The translations under genes were made by a program, and so were the position numbers. The notes beneath the pieces were generated by a model that saw only the letters and a program-made list of their open reading frames with translations, was not told the origin of the DNA and did no database searches. Positions 6,652 through 15,273 of a stretch of 31,492 bases of DNA are shown here, piece by piece; within the stretch, counting starts at the first letter, position 1, and every line of letters starts with the position of its first letter. Source of the stretch: a virus. Location: IMG/VR virus record IMGVR_UViG_3300033146_001603, positions 1 through 31,492 of that record; one strand, 5' to 3'.

Positions 6652-8500
6652 TATTCAAACACTTGGGGAATTAGAATATGTTCTCAAGCGACCTGGAATT
6701 TATATTGGTTCAATCAAGGAAGAAATGGTTGAAAAATATATGTATGAAGGTGCTAAGATGGTTAAAAAAACTGTACCTTTTATCCCTGGTTTAATTAAAA
6801 TTATTGAAGAAGTTATTGATAATTCAATTGATGAATCCATTGAAACGAATTTTGTCTTTGCTAATAAAATCAATGTCACTTATGATAATGGTATTATTAC
6901 AGTTAAAGATAATGGTCGTGGTTTGCCAATTGCCAAAGATAAATTAACCGGAAAAAATGTAGTTGAAAATATCTTTACAGAACTTCGTACTGGTTCAAAT
7001 TTTGATGATGAAAAACGAGCCGAAAAAGAAAAGAAGGGGATGAATGGCGTTGGTGTTTCCCTTACTAATATTTTCAGTGATTGGCTTCAAGTTAAAACCG
7101 CCAATGGTGCTCGACAATATATCCAAAAATTTGAATTGGGACCAGTTAAACGTCTTCCTGCTAAAATAACAGAATCTGATAATAATTTTACTGAAGTCAC
7201 ATTTAAACCGAATTATGCTTATTTTGAGCCTTCAGAAGAATTCATGAAAGTTTTACCTGATTTAATTTATCGGGTATTACGAAATGCTGCTTTCTGTTTT
7301 CCCGAAATCAATTTCAAGTTTAATGGTAAAAAAATTGGTGGTTCCAATTTAAGACAATTCATGTTAACAATTCATCCTATCAATGAATTCACCGAAAATG
7401 AAAAAGTACGTCTTGGTGTATTCTGTTCAGATGATGGCTTTCAACATCTAAGCTTTGTGAATGGTTTGGATACCTCTCGCGCAGGAACACATATTGATTA
7501 TGTAACAAATACTATCGTTAATAAACTTAGAGAATATATTAAGAAAAAATATAAATTGGAAGTTAAACCAGCCGATATTCGAAATAAATTATTCATTTTG
7601 TTGTCAGTACGGATACCTGCGCCTGATTTTGATGGTCAAACTAAAGAACGATTGATTACTCCAAATTCTTCATATAATGATCGAATGATTAGTATATTCA
7701 GTGATAAGTTTTTCAAGCAATTGATTAAGAATGAAGAAATTATTGAACCAATAGTTGAATCATATCGTTTGAAAAAACAAGTTGAAGAAAATATTAACTT
7801 GAAGAAAATCAGCCAACAAAAACAAACCAAAATTCGTGTTGAAAAATATCTCCCAGCGACCAAACATCGTAAATGGTTAGTATTAACTGAAGGTGATTCT
7901 GCCAAAGGTTCAATATCAGCGGTATTAGGTCGGGAGGAATACAGTTATTTTCCCCTCAAAGGGAAACCACTCAATGCTTATGAAGCAAAACCAAGCGTAA
8001 TTGTTAAAAATGCTGAATTTCAGAATATCGTTAAAATAACAGGAATGCGTTTAGATAAAGATATTCAAAATCAACTTAGATATGAGAATATTTTATTTGC
8101 GACAGATCAAGATGCTGATGGAAGTCACATTAAAGCTTTATTATTAGCATATTTTGGGAGATTTGGTATTTCGTTAATCAAAGCCAAGAAGATTCATTTT
8201 CTCAGAACACCATTGATAGCAATTAAGAAAAAGGGAAAGATTGTAGATTATTTTTTCGATTTTGAAGATTATAATAAAAGTAACACAAAAGGTGGAGATG
8301 TTTTATACTATAAAGGGTTGGGAACTTGGGATGCGAAAGATCTCAAAGGAATTATTAAAAAAGATGGAATCAATAATTTCATTTTAACATTCACTTGGGA
8401 TGATGAGTCAAGTCAATCTTTGAAAAATTGGATTGGTTCAGATGCCGATCTCAGAAAACCTTTATTGCGAGGCAAAACATTTAGTTTTGATGGTGTTTGA
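6629..8500 (+). CDS. 39: Type II DNA topoisomerase large subunit (gp39/gp60 type)
   Basis: This 623-residue ATPase/toprim subunit corresponds to T4 gp39 plus gp60 in one chain; T4 itself splits it. The GHKL ATP site is complete: the EEVIDNSID box around 60-68, DNGRG at 94-98 and GMNGVGVS at 137-144, with the QTK lysine of the transducer at 337-339. The toprim half has EGDSAKGS (421-428), PLKGKPLN (442-449) and DQDADGSH (493-500), the Mg-binding acidic cluster. It works with the gp52-type subunit at 13074 to relieve supercoils during replication. GGAAAGG precedes the ATG. The stop overlaps the next gene by one base (TGATG). Confidence 0.96.
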   Translation: MATLRKNDIQTLGELEYVLKRPGIYIGSIKEEMVEKYMYEGAKMVKKTVPFIPGLIKIIEEVIDNSIDESIETNFVFANKINVTYDNGIITVKDNGRGLPIAKDKLTGKNVVENIFTELRTGSNFDDEKRAEKEKKGMNGVGVSLTNIFSDWLQVKTANGARQYIQKFELGPVKRLPAKITESDNNFTEVTFKPNYAYFEPSEEFMKVLPDLIYRVLRNAAFCFPEINFKFNGKKIGGSNLRQFMLTIHPINEFTENEKVRLGVFCSDDGFQHLSFVNGLDTSRAGTHIDYVTNTIVNKLREYIKKKYKLEVKPADIRNKLFILLSVRIPAPDFDGQTKERLITPNSSYNDRMISIFSDKFFKQLIKNEEIIEPIVESYRLKKQVEENINLKKISQQKQTKIRVEKYLPATKHRKWLVLTEGDSAKGSISAVLGREEYSYFPLKGKPLNAYEAKPSVIVKNAEFQNIVKITGMRLDKDIQNQLRYENILFATDQDADGSHIKALLLAYFGRFGISLIKAKKIHFLRTPLIAIKKKGKIVDYFFDFEDYNKSNTKGGDVLYYKGLGTWDAKDLKGIIKKDGINNFILTFTWDDESSQSLKNWIGSDADLRKPLLRGKTFSFDGV

Positions 8501-9447
8501 TGTTAGATGATAATCAAAAGGAAGATTTATTATTTGAATTGATGACTTCACAGAAAGATACTTCTGTAACATCTAATATGATACAAACACGTCAAGATGA
8601 TTATAATGAGGATGTTTGTTGGCAATATAATATTAGGGTTAATAATTTAGAGGATGATTTAAAGAAAGCATTTCTCACCAAAGAAGAAGTTTCGAATTTA
8701 AGAACTTCGGATTTCACTTTTCGATTATTAGAAACCAAACGTGAGCAGAATGAAGCGGTGGAATTTATTAAACGGCATGAGTGGTTGGGTACAATTTCAC
8801 AATTCACAACTCATTGGTTTGGTGCTTATTATAATGATATTTTAAGTGGTATTATTTTAATGAATCAACCTAATGCTTTTAGTAAGATGTTGGGAGAAGC
8901 CACGCCACAACTTGAACGTTTAGTTTCTAGGGGTGCTTGTATTTCTTGGTCTCCAAAAAATTTAGCTTCGAATTTTTTAATGTGGTGTATCAAATATATG
9001 GTACAAAATACACAATATCGTTTATTCACAGCATATTCTGATCCTGAAGCAAAAGAATTAGGCACAATATATCAAGCATGTAATTGGTATTATTTGGGTC
9101 AAACATTTGGAGCCAACAGAAGATATTATTCACCATATACCGGAAAATTGGTTTCTGATCGTACATTTAGATGTGTATCATTTTATCGAAAATATGCGAA
9201 AGAACTCGGAATTCGCTGGGAGAAAAATTGGGTTGACAAACAGAAAATTTTATGGGATAATATGCCTAAAGATGTAGAAGATAAATTACGTTTGATGTCA
9301 AAAACCAAACAACAAGAATCTGATTATATTGAACCACCATTAAAACACAAATATGCTTATGTTCTTGGTGATAATAAAAAGGAAACAAAACGATTGAAAA
9401 AACAAATGGCATTAATCAAAACATACCCTTATCCCAAAGAACGTTAA
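8500..9447 (+). CDS. Mom-like GNAT acyltransferase 1 (putative DNA modification)
   Basis: This 315-residue protein has a GNAT-like core in its middle part. Residues about 75-205 show an HEWLG entry, strands around WFGAYYNDILSG, a LERLVS-RGACISWSPKN segment, and the hallmark YSDPEAKELGTIYQACNWYYLG (179-200). That block closely resembles the S-D-G/P...GxIYQAxNWxYxG block of the phage Mu Mom family, which converts adenine to N6-carbamoylmethyladenine. An N-terminal extension of about 70 residues and a Lys-rich tail of about 80 residues are extra. It starts one base inside the topoisomerase stop (ATG at 8500) and overlaps the methylase stop-start by one base. It may be an acyltransferase acting on DNA bases; the exact chemistry is not known. 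Confidence 0.72.
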   Translation: MLDDNQKEDLLFELMTSQKDTSVTSNMIQTRQDDYNEDVCWQYNIRVNNLEDDLKKAFLTKEEVSNLRTSDFTFRLLETKREQNEAVEFIKRHEWLGTISQFTTHWFGAYYNDILSGIILMNQPNAFSKMLGEATPQLERLVSRGACISWSPKNLASNFLMWCIKYMVQNTQYRLFTAYSDPEAKELGTIYQACNWYYLGQTFGANRRYYSPYTGKLVSDRTFRCVSFYRKYAKELGIRWEKNWVDKQKILWDNMPKDVEDKLRLMSKTKQQESDYIEPPLKHKYAYVLGDNKKETKRLKKQMALIKTYPYPKER

Positions 9448-10322
9448 TGATAACTTTTTTTAGATATTCTGGTACTAAAGCAAATCCATTATATATTGAT
9501 AAAATTAATGAATTTGTGAATTCATGTACTAATGAAATTTATGTTGAGCCGTTTGTGGGTTCGGGTGGAATTTTCTTTAATTTAGAAAAATCATTCCAAC
9601 ATTATATTTTAAGTGATCTTGATTCAAATATTATTAGAATCTATAAATCATTTAAGGAAATGAAATCATATTCTCAATATATTGAAATTTATACAGAAGT
9701 CTTTAATAAATTTGGAACATTATTAATTGATAATCGATATTGTGACCAAAAACAAGCAGAAGAATTAAAACGTTCATATTATGAATTTAGAGCTTGGTTC
9801 AATCAAAATTATTGGAAAACCGATACATTTGAAGAAGGAGTTTATTTACATTTATTGACAAATTCATGTTTGAATTCATTCTTGAGATTTGGACCAAATG
9901 GGATGAATCAATCATATGGGTTAAGGTGTTATCTATTATCTCAAACCAATTTTAATGTTATCAATTCCAAATTACAAAAATGTGATTTAATTTGTTCGGA
10001 TTATCAAAGCATTATTAATGATAATCCAACAGCTTTGTTTTTTCTCGATCCACCATATCAATCTCAAGATAGTTCATATACTCCCTTTGATGAAAATGAT
10101 TTAAAAGAATTTATTAAAAAAATTAAACCAATAGAATTTATCTATACAGATATTTTGAATAATATAAATTCAACATTAAAACATAAATTATATCTGAGAA
10201 ATATTAATAGCACTTCACCAAATCGAAAAGAAACCGAAACAAAAAATGAAGAATTCTTATTCACTTATAAGGAATTCCCAAAGAATGGTTTATTATCATT
10301 CATAGAGGATAACGAAATATGA
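9447..10322 (+). CDS. Dam-type DNA adenine N6-methyltransferase
   Basis: This 291-residue protein is a D12-class (Dam-like) adenine methylase. It begins with FFRYSGTKANPL, the counterpart of the Dam YxGGK segment, has the AdoMet-binding motif I EPFVGSGG at 34-41, a middle target-recognition region, and catalytic motif IV DPPY at 201-204. It would methylate adenine N6, or a modified form of it, in phage DNA. It overlaps its neighbours on both sides (TAATG at the start, ATGA at the end), so it is translationally coupled to the Mom-like gene before and the second methylase-fold gene after. Confidence 0.9.
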   Translation: MITFFRYSGTKANPLYIDKINEFVNSCTNEIYVEPFVGSGGIFFNLEKSFQHYILSDLDSNIIRIYKSFKEMKSYSQYIEIYTEVFNKFGTLLIDNRYCDQKQAEELKRSYYEFRAWFNQNYWKTDTFEEGVYLHLLTNSCLNSFLRFGPNGMNQSYGLRCYLLSQTNFNVINSKLQKCDLICSDYQSIINDNPTALFFLDPPYQSQDSSYTPFDENDLKEFIKKIKPIEFIYTDILNNINSTLKHKLYLRNINSTSPNRKETETKNEEFLFTYKEFPKNGLLSFIEDNEI

Positions 10323-11380
10323 AAAAAATATTAACTGTTGAAGATTTCAAAAATCATGAAATTCAATATGGTGTAACCGTTAATGGGAGAAAATATCCCT
10401 ACTATGTTCAAATGGATGATGAAACATACAACACACTCATTGAACTAATGACCACCAAACCAAATTTGGATAAAGTAAAATATGAGATAAGACAATTACA
10501 TAATGGGAATAACAAAACCTCTTTGGTAGAGAAATATTTCTTCTTGGATTTAATGTATAAAGTTGAAACAAAAGTTTCAAAAAAATCAATTGAAAAAACA
10601 CTCCAAAATAAAGATTTGATGTCTTATATGGTTGCGAAAATTTTAGTTAAACGGAAGTTGTTTTATGATAGACTAATGATTAATAATTTCCTCAAATGTT
10701 TTAGTATGTCAACTTTTGAATTTGGGGGAAAACCACCAAATTATCCAATTAAATCAGTAAAGGAAGTATTGATAAAATATAACATCAATGATAATTATTA
10801 TGATTATTCCTGCGGGTGGGGAAATCGGTTATTGGGTTCTTTAGTTGAAAAAGTTAATTATCATGGTACTGATCCAAATTATTTATTGACAGAAAGATTA
10901 AAAGAATTAGCTGATACATATGAGGAAGTGAATACATTAAAATCAAGTGTTGATATACGGACACAAGGTTCGGAGATATTCATTCCTGAATGGGAAAATA
11001 AAATGGGGATGGCATTTAGTTCTCCACCATATTATGATGTAGAAGATTACAAAATTGGTGATCAATCTGTTAAAGCAAACACCTCATATGATGAATGGTT
11101 GAATACCTATTGGTCAGGCACTGTTAAAAACATTAAAAAGTATTTGGTTGAGAATGGTTTCTTCCTTTTGAATATGAAGAACATGAAAAAATATAATCTA
11201 TTGGATGATATGTCTGAAATCATATTGAATAATGGGTTTAATCTGTTTGGGAAAGAATTGCTGGTTAATATCACTCGAAAAGTTGATGAAGATAATAATG
11301 AGGATATTGTGGTGTTTATAGATGAACATTCAGATAATCCTCAAACGAATAATTCAAGTTTGGAGTCATTTTTTGATTGA
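10319..11380 (+). CDS. SPPYY-motif methyltransferase-fold protein with clamp-binding-like C-terminus
   Basis: This 353-residue protein has an N-terminal helical region (about 1-130) and a Rossmann methylase core. The core includes YDYSCGWGNRLLGS (161-174) as motif I, HGTDPN (182-187) as motif II, and SSPPYYDVEDY (234-244) as motif IV. The S-P-P-Y form is typical of N4-cytosine or related beta-class enzymes, but the target base cannot be inferred. The last ten residues, NNSSLESFFD, resemble the DNA polymerase tail in this window (SLEDFFS) and the RB69 polymerase clamp-binding tail. It overlaps the Dam-type gene by 4 bases and the PLP gene start by 8. It probably takes part in DNA modification with its neighbours. 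Confidence 0.8.
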   Translation: MKKILTVEDFKNHEIQYGVTVNGRKYPYYVQMDDETYNTLIELMTTKPNLDKVKYEIRQLHNGNNKTSLVEKYFFLDLMYKVETKVSKKSIEKTLQNKDLMSYMVAKILVKRKLFYDRLMINNFLKCFSMSTFEFGGKPPNYPIKSVKEVLIKYNINDNYYDYSCGWGNRLLGSLVEKVNYHGTDPNYLLTERLKELADTYEEVNTLKSSVDIRTQGSEIFIPEWENKMGMAFSSPPYYDVEDYKIGDQSVKANTSYDEWLNTYWSGTVKNIKKYLVENGFFLLNMKNMKKYNLLDDMSEIILNNGFNLFGKELLVNITRKVDEDNNEDIVVFIDEHSDNPQTNNSSLESFFD

Positions 11381-12263
11381 TGTAAATTGGATATCGCCTA
11401 TTGAAGAATATGATATATTGTATAAACGAGATGATTTATTTTCTCCATTTGAAAATGGGGTTAATGGTGGTAAAGCTCGGCAAGCAATATCATTGATATA
11501 TAATAATCTTGATCATATACGTGAGAATTGTAATAATACAATAATTACTGCGACAAATATAGATTCCCCTCAAGGAATAATCATTTCCACGGTAGCAAAA
11601 CATTTTGGTGTTCGTTCAAAAGTTGCGTTTGGTTATGTTGGAAGGGATAAAGACAAGCTTTGTAAAAATCATTTAGTTCAAAAAACAATTGCTGCGGGTG
11701 GGGAAATTGAAATCATAGCAAATGCGCCTTATACCGCAGCTGTTAATAAAGCGTTACGTGAAGTTGTATCTGCCCGAAAATATTTCCCGATTAAATTTGG
11801 TATAAATGCTTCTGATAATGCTGATAGTATTTTTGGTGTTATTGAAAATCAAGTTCAAAATATACCAAAAGATTTAGATTTATTAATAATTCCTGTGGGT
11901 AGTGGTTTAATATTTAGTGGTATTTTGCGTGGATTATTAAAATATAACTTGACACCAAAAAGAATTATTGGTATACTGAGTGGAATGGATAGTTCAAAAG
12001 ATATTGAAAAGAATCTTACATCATATGGGATAAAGCGTAATTGTCAAAATAGTTCTATATTGGATTTTATGGGAAGTGAAACCAAATTAGAATATGAAAT
12101 TCACAAAAGTGATTTAAAATATCATCAGAAAAAATATATTGATGAGCCATTTAGTTTTGATCCTATTTATGAAGTAAAAGCACTTTTGTGGTATAAAAAA
12201 AACATAAAAGAAACAGGCAAACATTTATTATGGGTTGTTGGCAATCAAAGATTTATGTATTAG
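11373..12263 (+). CDS. Fold-type II PLP-dependent enzyme (ACC deaminase / cysteine desulfhydrase-like)
   Basis: This 296-residue protein resembles the tryptophan-synthase-beta superfamily of pyridoxal-phosphate enzymes, closest in pattern to ACC deaminase and D-cysteine desulfhydrase. It has KRDDLFSP (18-25), the PLP lysine Lys34 in NGGKARQA, an SPQG turn (65-68), and the phosphate-binding loop PVGSGLIFSG (174-183). I chose the TTG start at 11373, with GGAG 7 bases upstream; the ATG at 11322 would force a 59-base overlap and add 17 residues with no match to the fold. Its position inside the Mom/methylase cluster suggests that it makes or processes an amino-acid-derived group for base modification. 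That is inference; it could instead be an unrelated metabolic gene. Confidence 0.82.
   Translation: MIDVNWISPIEEYDILYKRDDLFSPFENGVNGGKARQAISLIYNNLDHIRENCNNTIITATNIDSPQGIIISTVAKHFGVRSKVAFGYVGRDKDKLCKNHLVQKTIAAGGEIEIIANAPYTAAVNKALREVVSARKYFPIKFGINASDNADSIFGVIENQVQNIPKDLDLLIIPVGSGLIFSGILRGLLKYNLTPKRIIGILSGMDSSKDIEKNLTSYGIKRNCQNSSILDFMGSETKLEYEIHKSDLKYHQKKYIDEPFSFDPIYEVKALLWYKKNIKETGKHLLWVVGNQRFMY
11949..11977 (+). promoter_or_regulatory. Internal sigma70-type promoter inside the PLP gene
   Basis: TTGACA (11949-11954), a 17-base spacer and TATACT (11972-11977) match the pattern of the intergenic promoters in this phage exactly. It lies within coding sequence about 300 bases before the second Mom-like gene and could provide extra transcripts of that gene and the topoisomerase medium subunit. 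Confidence 0.5.
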
Positions 12264-12272
12264 GATTATTAT

Positions 12273-13061
12273 ATGAAACAAATTATTGGCAAAAAATATT
12301 ATGTAAAAGAAACAACTCCCGAATTAGCTAGGAAAATCATAAAGAAATTTCATTATTCGAAAAAATGTGTTTCTAATTCAAACGTACATTTGGGTGTATT
12401 TAGAATAGATGATCATAATCTGATTGGAGCACTTCAATTGGGTCCAAGTATGAATGGATACAAAACAACATCAAAATTTCATACATCTGAAAAATGTTTA
12501 GAATTAAATAGAATGGCTATTGATGAGTCTGAACCAAGAAACACCGAATCACAAGTTTTGGCATTGATGTTTAAATGGTTGAAGAAATATACTGATATAG
12601 ATTTTCTAATTTCATTTAGTGATGGAAAAGAAGACAATGTTGGATATATTTATCAAGCAACGAATTGGATATATGTTGGTTATTTGATTAGTGATAGTTT
12701 TTGGGATTTAGATGGTAAAATTTTACATAGTGTTACGGTTTGGCATCAATTTAAAGAAAAAAAAGATATAGTTAAAGAAAATTCATTAAATGTTTTTTTG
12801 GGGGTTGAAACTATTCCGAAAACTACTAATGAATATTTATGTGAAGTTTTTGATAATGTAAGTGTTATTACTTCAAAGCAGCATATCTATCTATATCCAA
12901 TAAAAAAACGAATTAAATTTAAATTAGAAAAACAAAAATATCCTAAAATGGATACAGAAATTCCTATATTAAAAAGAAAAATTATTAAAGAAAATGGTAA
13001 AATATTGAAACAACCAAAACATAAAGTTTATTCTAATGAACCACTAAAACCATGTATTTAA
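12273..13061 (+). CDS. Mom family adenine-modification acyltransferase 2
   Basis: This 262-residue protein is the clearest Mom homologue of the window. It has the FHYSKKCVSN entry near 26-35, the HLGVF...LIGALQLGP strands (39-58), LELNRMAIDESEPRNTES (76-93) with the conserved R-N-(T/S)-ES, and SFSDGKEDNVGYIYQATNWIYVG (114-136), followed by a DGKILHS segment. Mu Mom installs the N6-carbamoylmethyl group on adenine and protects DNA from restriction. A basic C-terminal tail of about 90 residues may bind DNA. It follows the PLP gene by 9 bases and lies directly before the topoisomerase medium subunit. Two Mom-type genes in one cluster may act on different bases or in sequence. Confidence 0.85.
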   Translation: MKQIIGKKYYVKETTPELARKIIKKFHYSKKCVSNSNVHLGVFRIDDHNLIGALQLGPSMNGYKTTSKFHTSEKCLELNRMAIDESEPRNTESQVLALMFKWLKKYTDIDFLISFSDGKEDNVGYIYQATNWIYVGYLISDSFWDLDGKILHSVTVWHQFKEKKDIVKENSLNVFLGVETIPKTTNEYLCEVFDNVSVITSKQHIYLYPIKKRIKFKLEKQKYPKMDTEIPILKRKIIKENGKILKQPKHKVYSNEPLKPCI

Positions 13062-13073
13062 TTGGAGATATAA

Positions 13074-14396
13074 ATGACAGAAATTAAAGTACAAGAATTT
13101 TTCAAAACCGAATTTCCAAATTTTGCGGTGTATAACTTGTATCGTATGGTTGCCTCTTATGTTGATGGTTTGAAACCCTCTCAACGTAAAATTGTTTATA
13201 CGGTAATGGAAAACAATATTCAAAAACCAATTAAAGTAAGTCAATTAGCAGCAAAAACATCAGAATTTACACAATATCTACATGGGGAAGTTAATCTCCA
13301 AGGTGTTATTGTGAATATGGTACAAGATTTCACTGGAACAAATAATATGAATGTTTTGTATCCTGAATCTTCATTTGGAAATAGATGTTTTCCACAAGCA
13401 GCTGCTGCTCGATATATTTTCACTCGTAAAGCTGATTGTTTTGATAAAATTTATAATAAACTTGATACATCATTATTACCTCAACAAACATTTGAAGGTG
13501 ATGATATTGAGCCAAAATATTTCATTCCTGTTTTACCAATGATTTTAATAAATGGTTCTGAAGGAATTGGTTCTGGTTGGGCACAAAAGATTCTCCCAAG
13601 AAATCCAAAAGATGTTAAAAGGGAGATTATTCAATATCTTCATGGGAAACCAAATCGACAAATCAAACCATGGTTCAAAGATTTTGAAGGGGAAGTGAAA
13701 CATATTGAGAAAAATACTTGGGAATTATGGGGAGTTTTATTTCAAAAGAATTTGACTACATTTGAAATTACAGAAATTCCACCAAATATTTCTTTAGATA
13801 GATTTACTGCGAATTTGATCAAATTAGAAGATTCGGGGGAGATTGTTTCTTTCACAGATTATTCTGATCCTGGTACTAATAATTTTCATTTTACGATCAA
13901 GACTAAAAGGGATTTTACCAAGAAGAAGAGTTTTGAGCAAATCATGAAGAAGTTTCATTTGATCAAACGGGTTACTGAAAATTTTACTTGTATTGATGAA
14001 AATAATAAGGTTCGAGAATTTCAAAGTGGTGTTCAAATACTTGGTAATTATTGCGATCTAAGATTAACCTACTACCAGCATAGAAAAGAAAAGATCGTTC
14101 ACGAGAAGGAATATCTGATAGATTCCTTACGCAACAGACAACGATTTATTGAACACATTATAAAAAACAAATTAAAAATTAAAGATTTGAAGAAATCCGA
14201 AATTATAACCTACCTAAAAGATAATAATTTCGCACTGAGAGAAAGAACATATAATTATCTTTTGAATATGCCTATCTATACAATCAGTAAAGATCAATTC
14301 GAAAAGATTAAAAAAGAATTGGTTCAAATCAGTCTGGAATTAGATCTCATTAAATCCAAAACCATAACTCAAATGTGGTTGGAAGATTTAAAATAA
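13074..14396 (+). CDS. 52: Type II DNA topoisomerase medium subunit (gp52)
   Basis: This 440-residue GyrA-like cleavage subunit is almost the length of T4 gp52 (442). The start shows VASYVDGLKPSQRKIVY (26-42), then the winged-helix region and QAAAARYIFTR, in which Tyr114 is the catalytic tyrosine that bonds to DNA. The IGSGWAQKILPRNP segment (about 164-179) is the family's conserved turn into the tower. It pairs with the large subunit at 6629. It has a GGAG site 8 bases before the ATG and ends the unit; the next gene has its own promoter. Confidence 0.95.
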   Translation: MTEIKVQEFFKTEFPNFAVYNLYRMVASYVDGLKPSQRKIVYTVMENNIQKPIKVSQLAAKTSEFTQYLHGEVNLQGVIVNMVQDFTGTNNMNVLYPESSFGNRCFPQAAAARYIFTRKADCFDKIYNKLDTSLLPQQTFEGDDIEPKYFIPVLPMILINGSEGIGSGWAQKILPRNPKDVKREIIQYLHGKPNRQIKPWFKDFEGEVKHIEKNTWELWGVLFQKNLTTFEITEIPPNISLDRFTANLIKLEDSGEIVSFTDYSDPGTNNFHFTIKTKRDFTKKKSFEQIMKKFHLIKRVTENFTCIDENNKVREFQSGVQILGNYCDLRLTYYQHRKEKIVHEKEYLIDSLRNRQRFIEHIIKNKLKIKDLKKSEIITYLKDNNFALRERTYNYLLNMPIYTISKDQFEKIKKELVQISLELDLIKSKTITQMWLEDLK

Positions 14397-14430
14397 ATCC
14401 AAAATAAATCACTTTTTATGCTTTTTTTCC

Positions 14431-14459
14431 TTGACATTAAACTCGAAATTCGTTATACT
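14431..14459 (+). promoter_or_regulatory. Sigma70-type promoter
   Basis: TTGACA (14431-14436), 17-base spacer and TATACT (14454-14459) follow a T-rich stretch. The start is predicted near 14466, giving a leader of about 30 bases to the ATG at 14497, with AAAGGAG before it. Confidence 0.85.
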
Positions 14460-14496
14460 GTAGTTACGTTAAAGGAAGCAATTCAAAGGAGATAAA

Positions 14497-14721
14497 ATGA
14501 GATTTCAAGACCTGATGAAAAAATTTCGAGAAGCAGAAGAAAATCAACTCCCAAACCGAAAGATCGTCAGCGGTCTTGAAATGGATGATATTGTTACTTT
14601 CCAGAATGTTCGTGATGCTGTTTCTTGGTACTACGATGAAGGAACCAATGAGTTTGAAATGATGGTTCGCTGGGTTGAAAGTCAAGTCATGATTACAATG
14701 TTGAATGTTGAAACACTTTAA
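14497..14721 (+). CDS. Small protein of unknown function (74 aa)
   Basis: The protein is acidic and soluble, with a charged helical head (residues 1-20) and a Tyr/Trp-containing middle. No motif is recognised. It is the first gene after a strong promoter and has a perfect AAAGGAG ribosome site, so it should be highly expressed early; small early phage proteins often modulate host machinery, but nothing in this sequence shows such a role. Confidence 0.8.
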   Translation: MRFQDLMKKFREAEENQLPNRKIVSGLEMDDIVTFQNVRDAVSWYYDEGTNEFEMMVRWVESQVMITMLNVETL

Positions 14722-14733
14722 TAGGGGTCTGTC

Positions 14734-15048
14734 ATGAAAGAGAAATTCGAAAAAAAAGCTATTATGCTTGGTCGAAAAGAATACTCTCAAGAATATTATA
14801 ATGGTCATATTGGTGGGAGATGGGTGGGAGAAGCCCTAAGAATTCTGGTTGATCTTTGGATTGATGTTCAAGAACTTGAAAATAATAACGAAAATTACCA
14901 AGCAACGTGGTTGTGGATTGAAGCTGCTCGGGGTAAAGGTCGAAAATTAGAGAAAAAAGATATTCAAGCTGGCAATCGTGCCAACAATCGCAGATTGGTC
15001 AAAGAACGAGCCGAAGCAAAAATGACCGTGAAAGGATTTGGATTATGA
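14734..15048 (+). CDS. Unknown protein, Trp- and Lys-rich (104 aa)
   Basis: Residues about 20-60 are rich in aromatic and acidic residues, and the final 45 residues are strongly basic (GRKLEKKD and a run with many Arg/Lys), suggesting contact with nucleic acid. The family is not recognised. It is second in the unit from the promoter at 14431, and its stop overlaps the next start (ATGA). Confidence 0.75.
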   Translation: MKEKFEKKAIMLGRKEYSQEYYNGHIGGRWVGEALRILVDLWIDVQELENNNENYQATWLWIEAARGKGRKLEKKDIQAGNRANNRRLVKERAEAKMTVKGFGL

Positions 15049-15221
15049 AAAGACGTTATCTTTGGATTGAAAAAGATGATCTTAGTGATCGTGGTTTTGA
15101 TATGGCTGTTGAAGTCTATGAACTCCACAATGATGACTTTCCTCATTATGTTGGTGGCAATTATCGTTTGAGTCACCGTTCGAACTACGGTTATAAAAAG
15201 ATATCGAAATTAAAGGATTAA
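15045..15221 (+). CDS. Small basic protein (58 aa)
   Basis: The ATG overlaps the previous stop by 4 bases. The 58-residue product starts with MKRRYLWIEK, has an acidic middle and ends in a basic, Tyr-rich tail. There is no known motif. Length, tight overlap and clean end just before the next promoter make it a credible gene. Confidence 0.7.
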   Translation: MKRRYLWIEKDDLSDRGFDMAVEVYELHNDDFPHYVGGNYRLSHRSNYGYKKISKLKD

Positions 15222-15244
15222 ATGAATAAAAAGTGATTATTTAG

Positions 15245-15273
15245 TTGACTTTGTAGATAGAATTTGATATAAT
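15245..15273 (+). promoter_or_regulatory. Sigma70-type promoter
   Basis: TTGACT (15245-15250), 17-base spacer and TATAAT (15268-15273). The leader that follows (TGTAGTTA... TTCAAAGGAG) resembles the leader of the promoter at 14431. Confidence 0.85.

Noticed and set aside
6629-8500. Translational bypass as in T4 gene 60
   Set aside because: The large topoisomerase subunit is one uninterrupted frame from ATPase to toprim, so no hop is needed.
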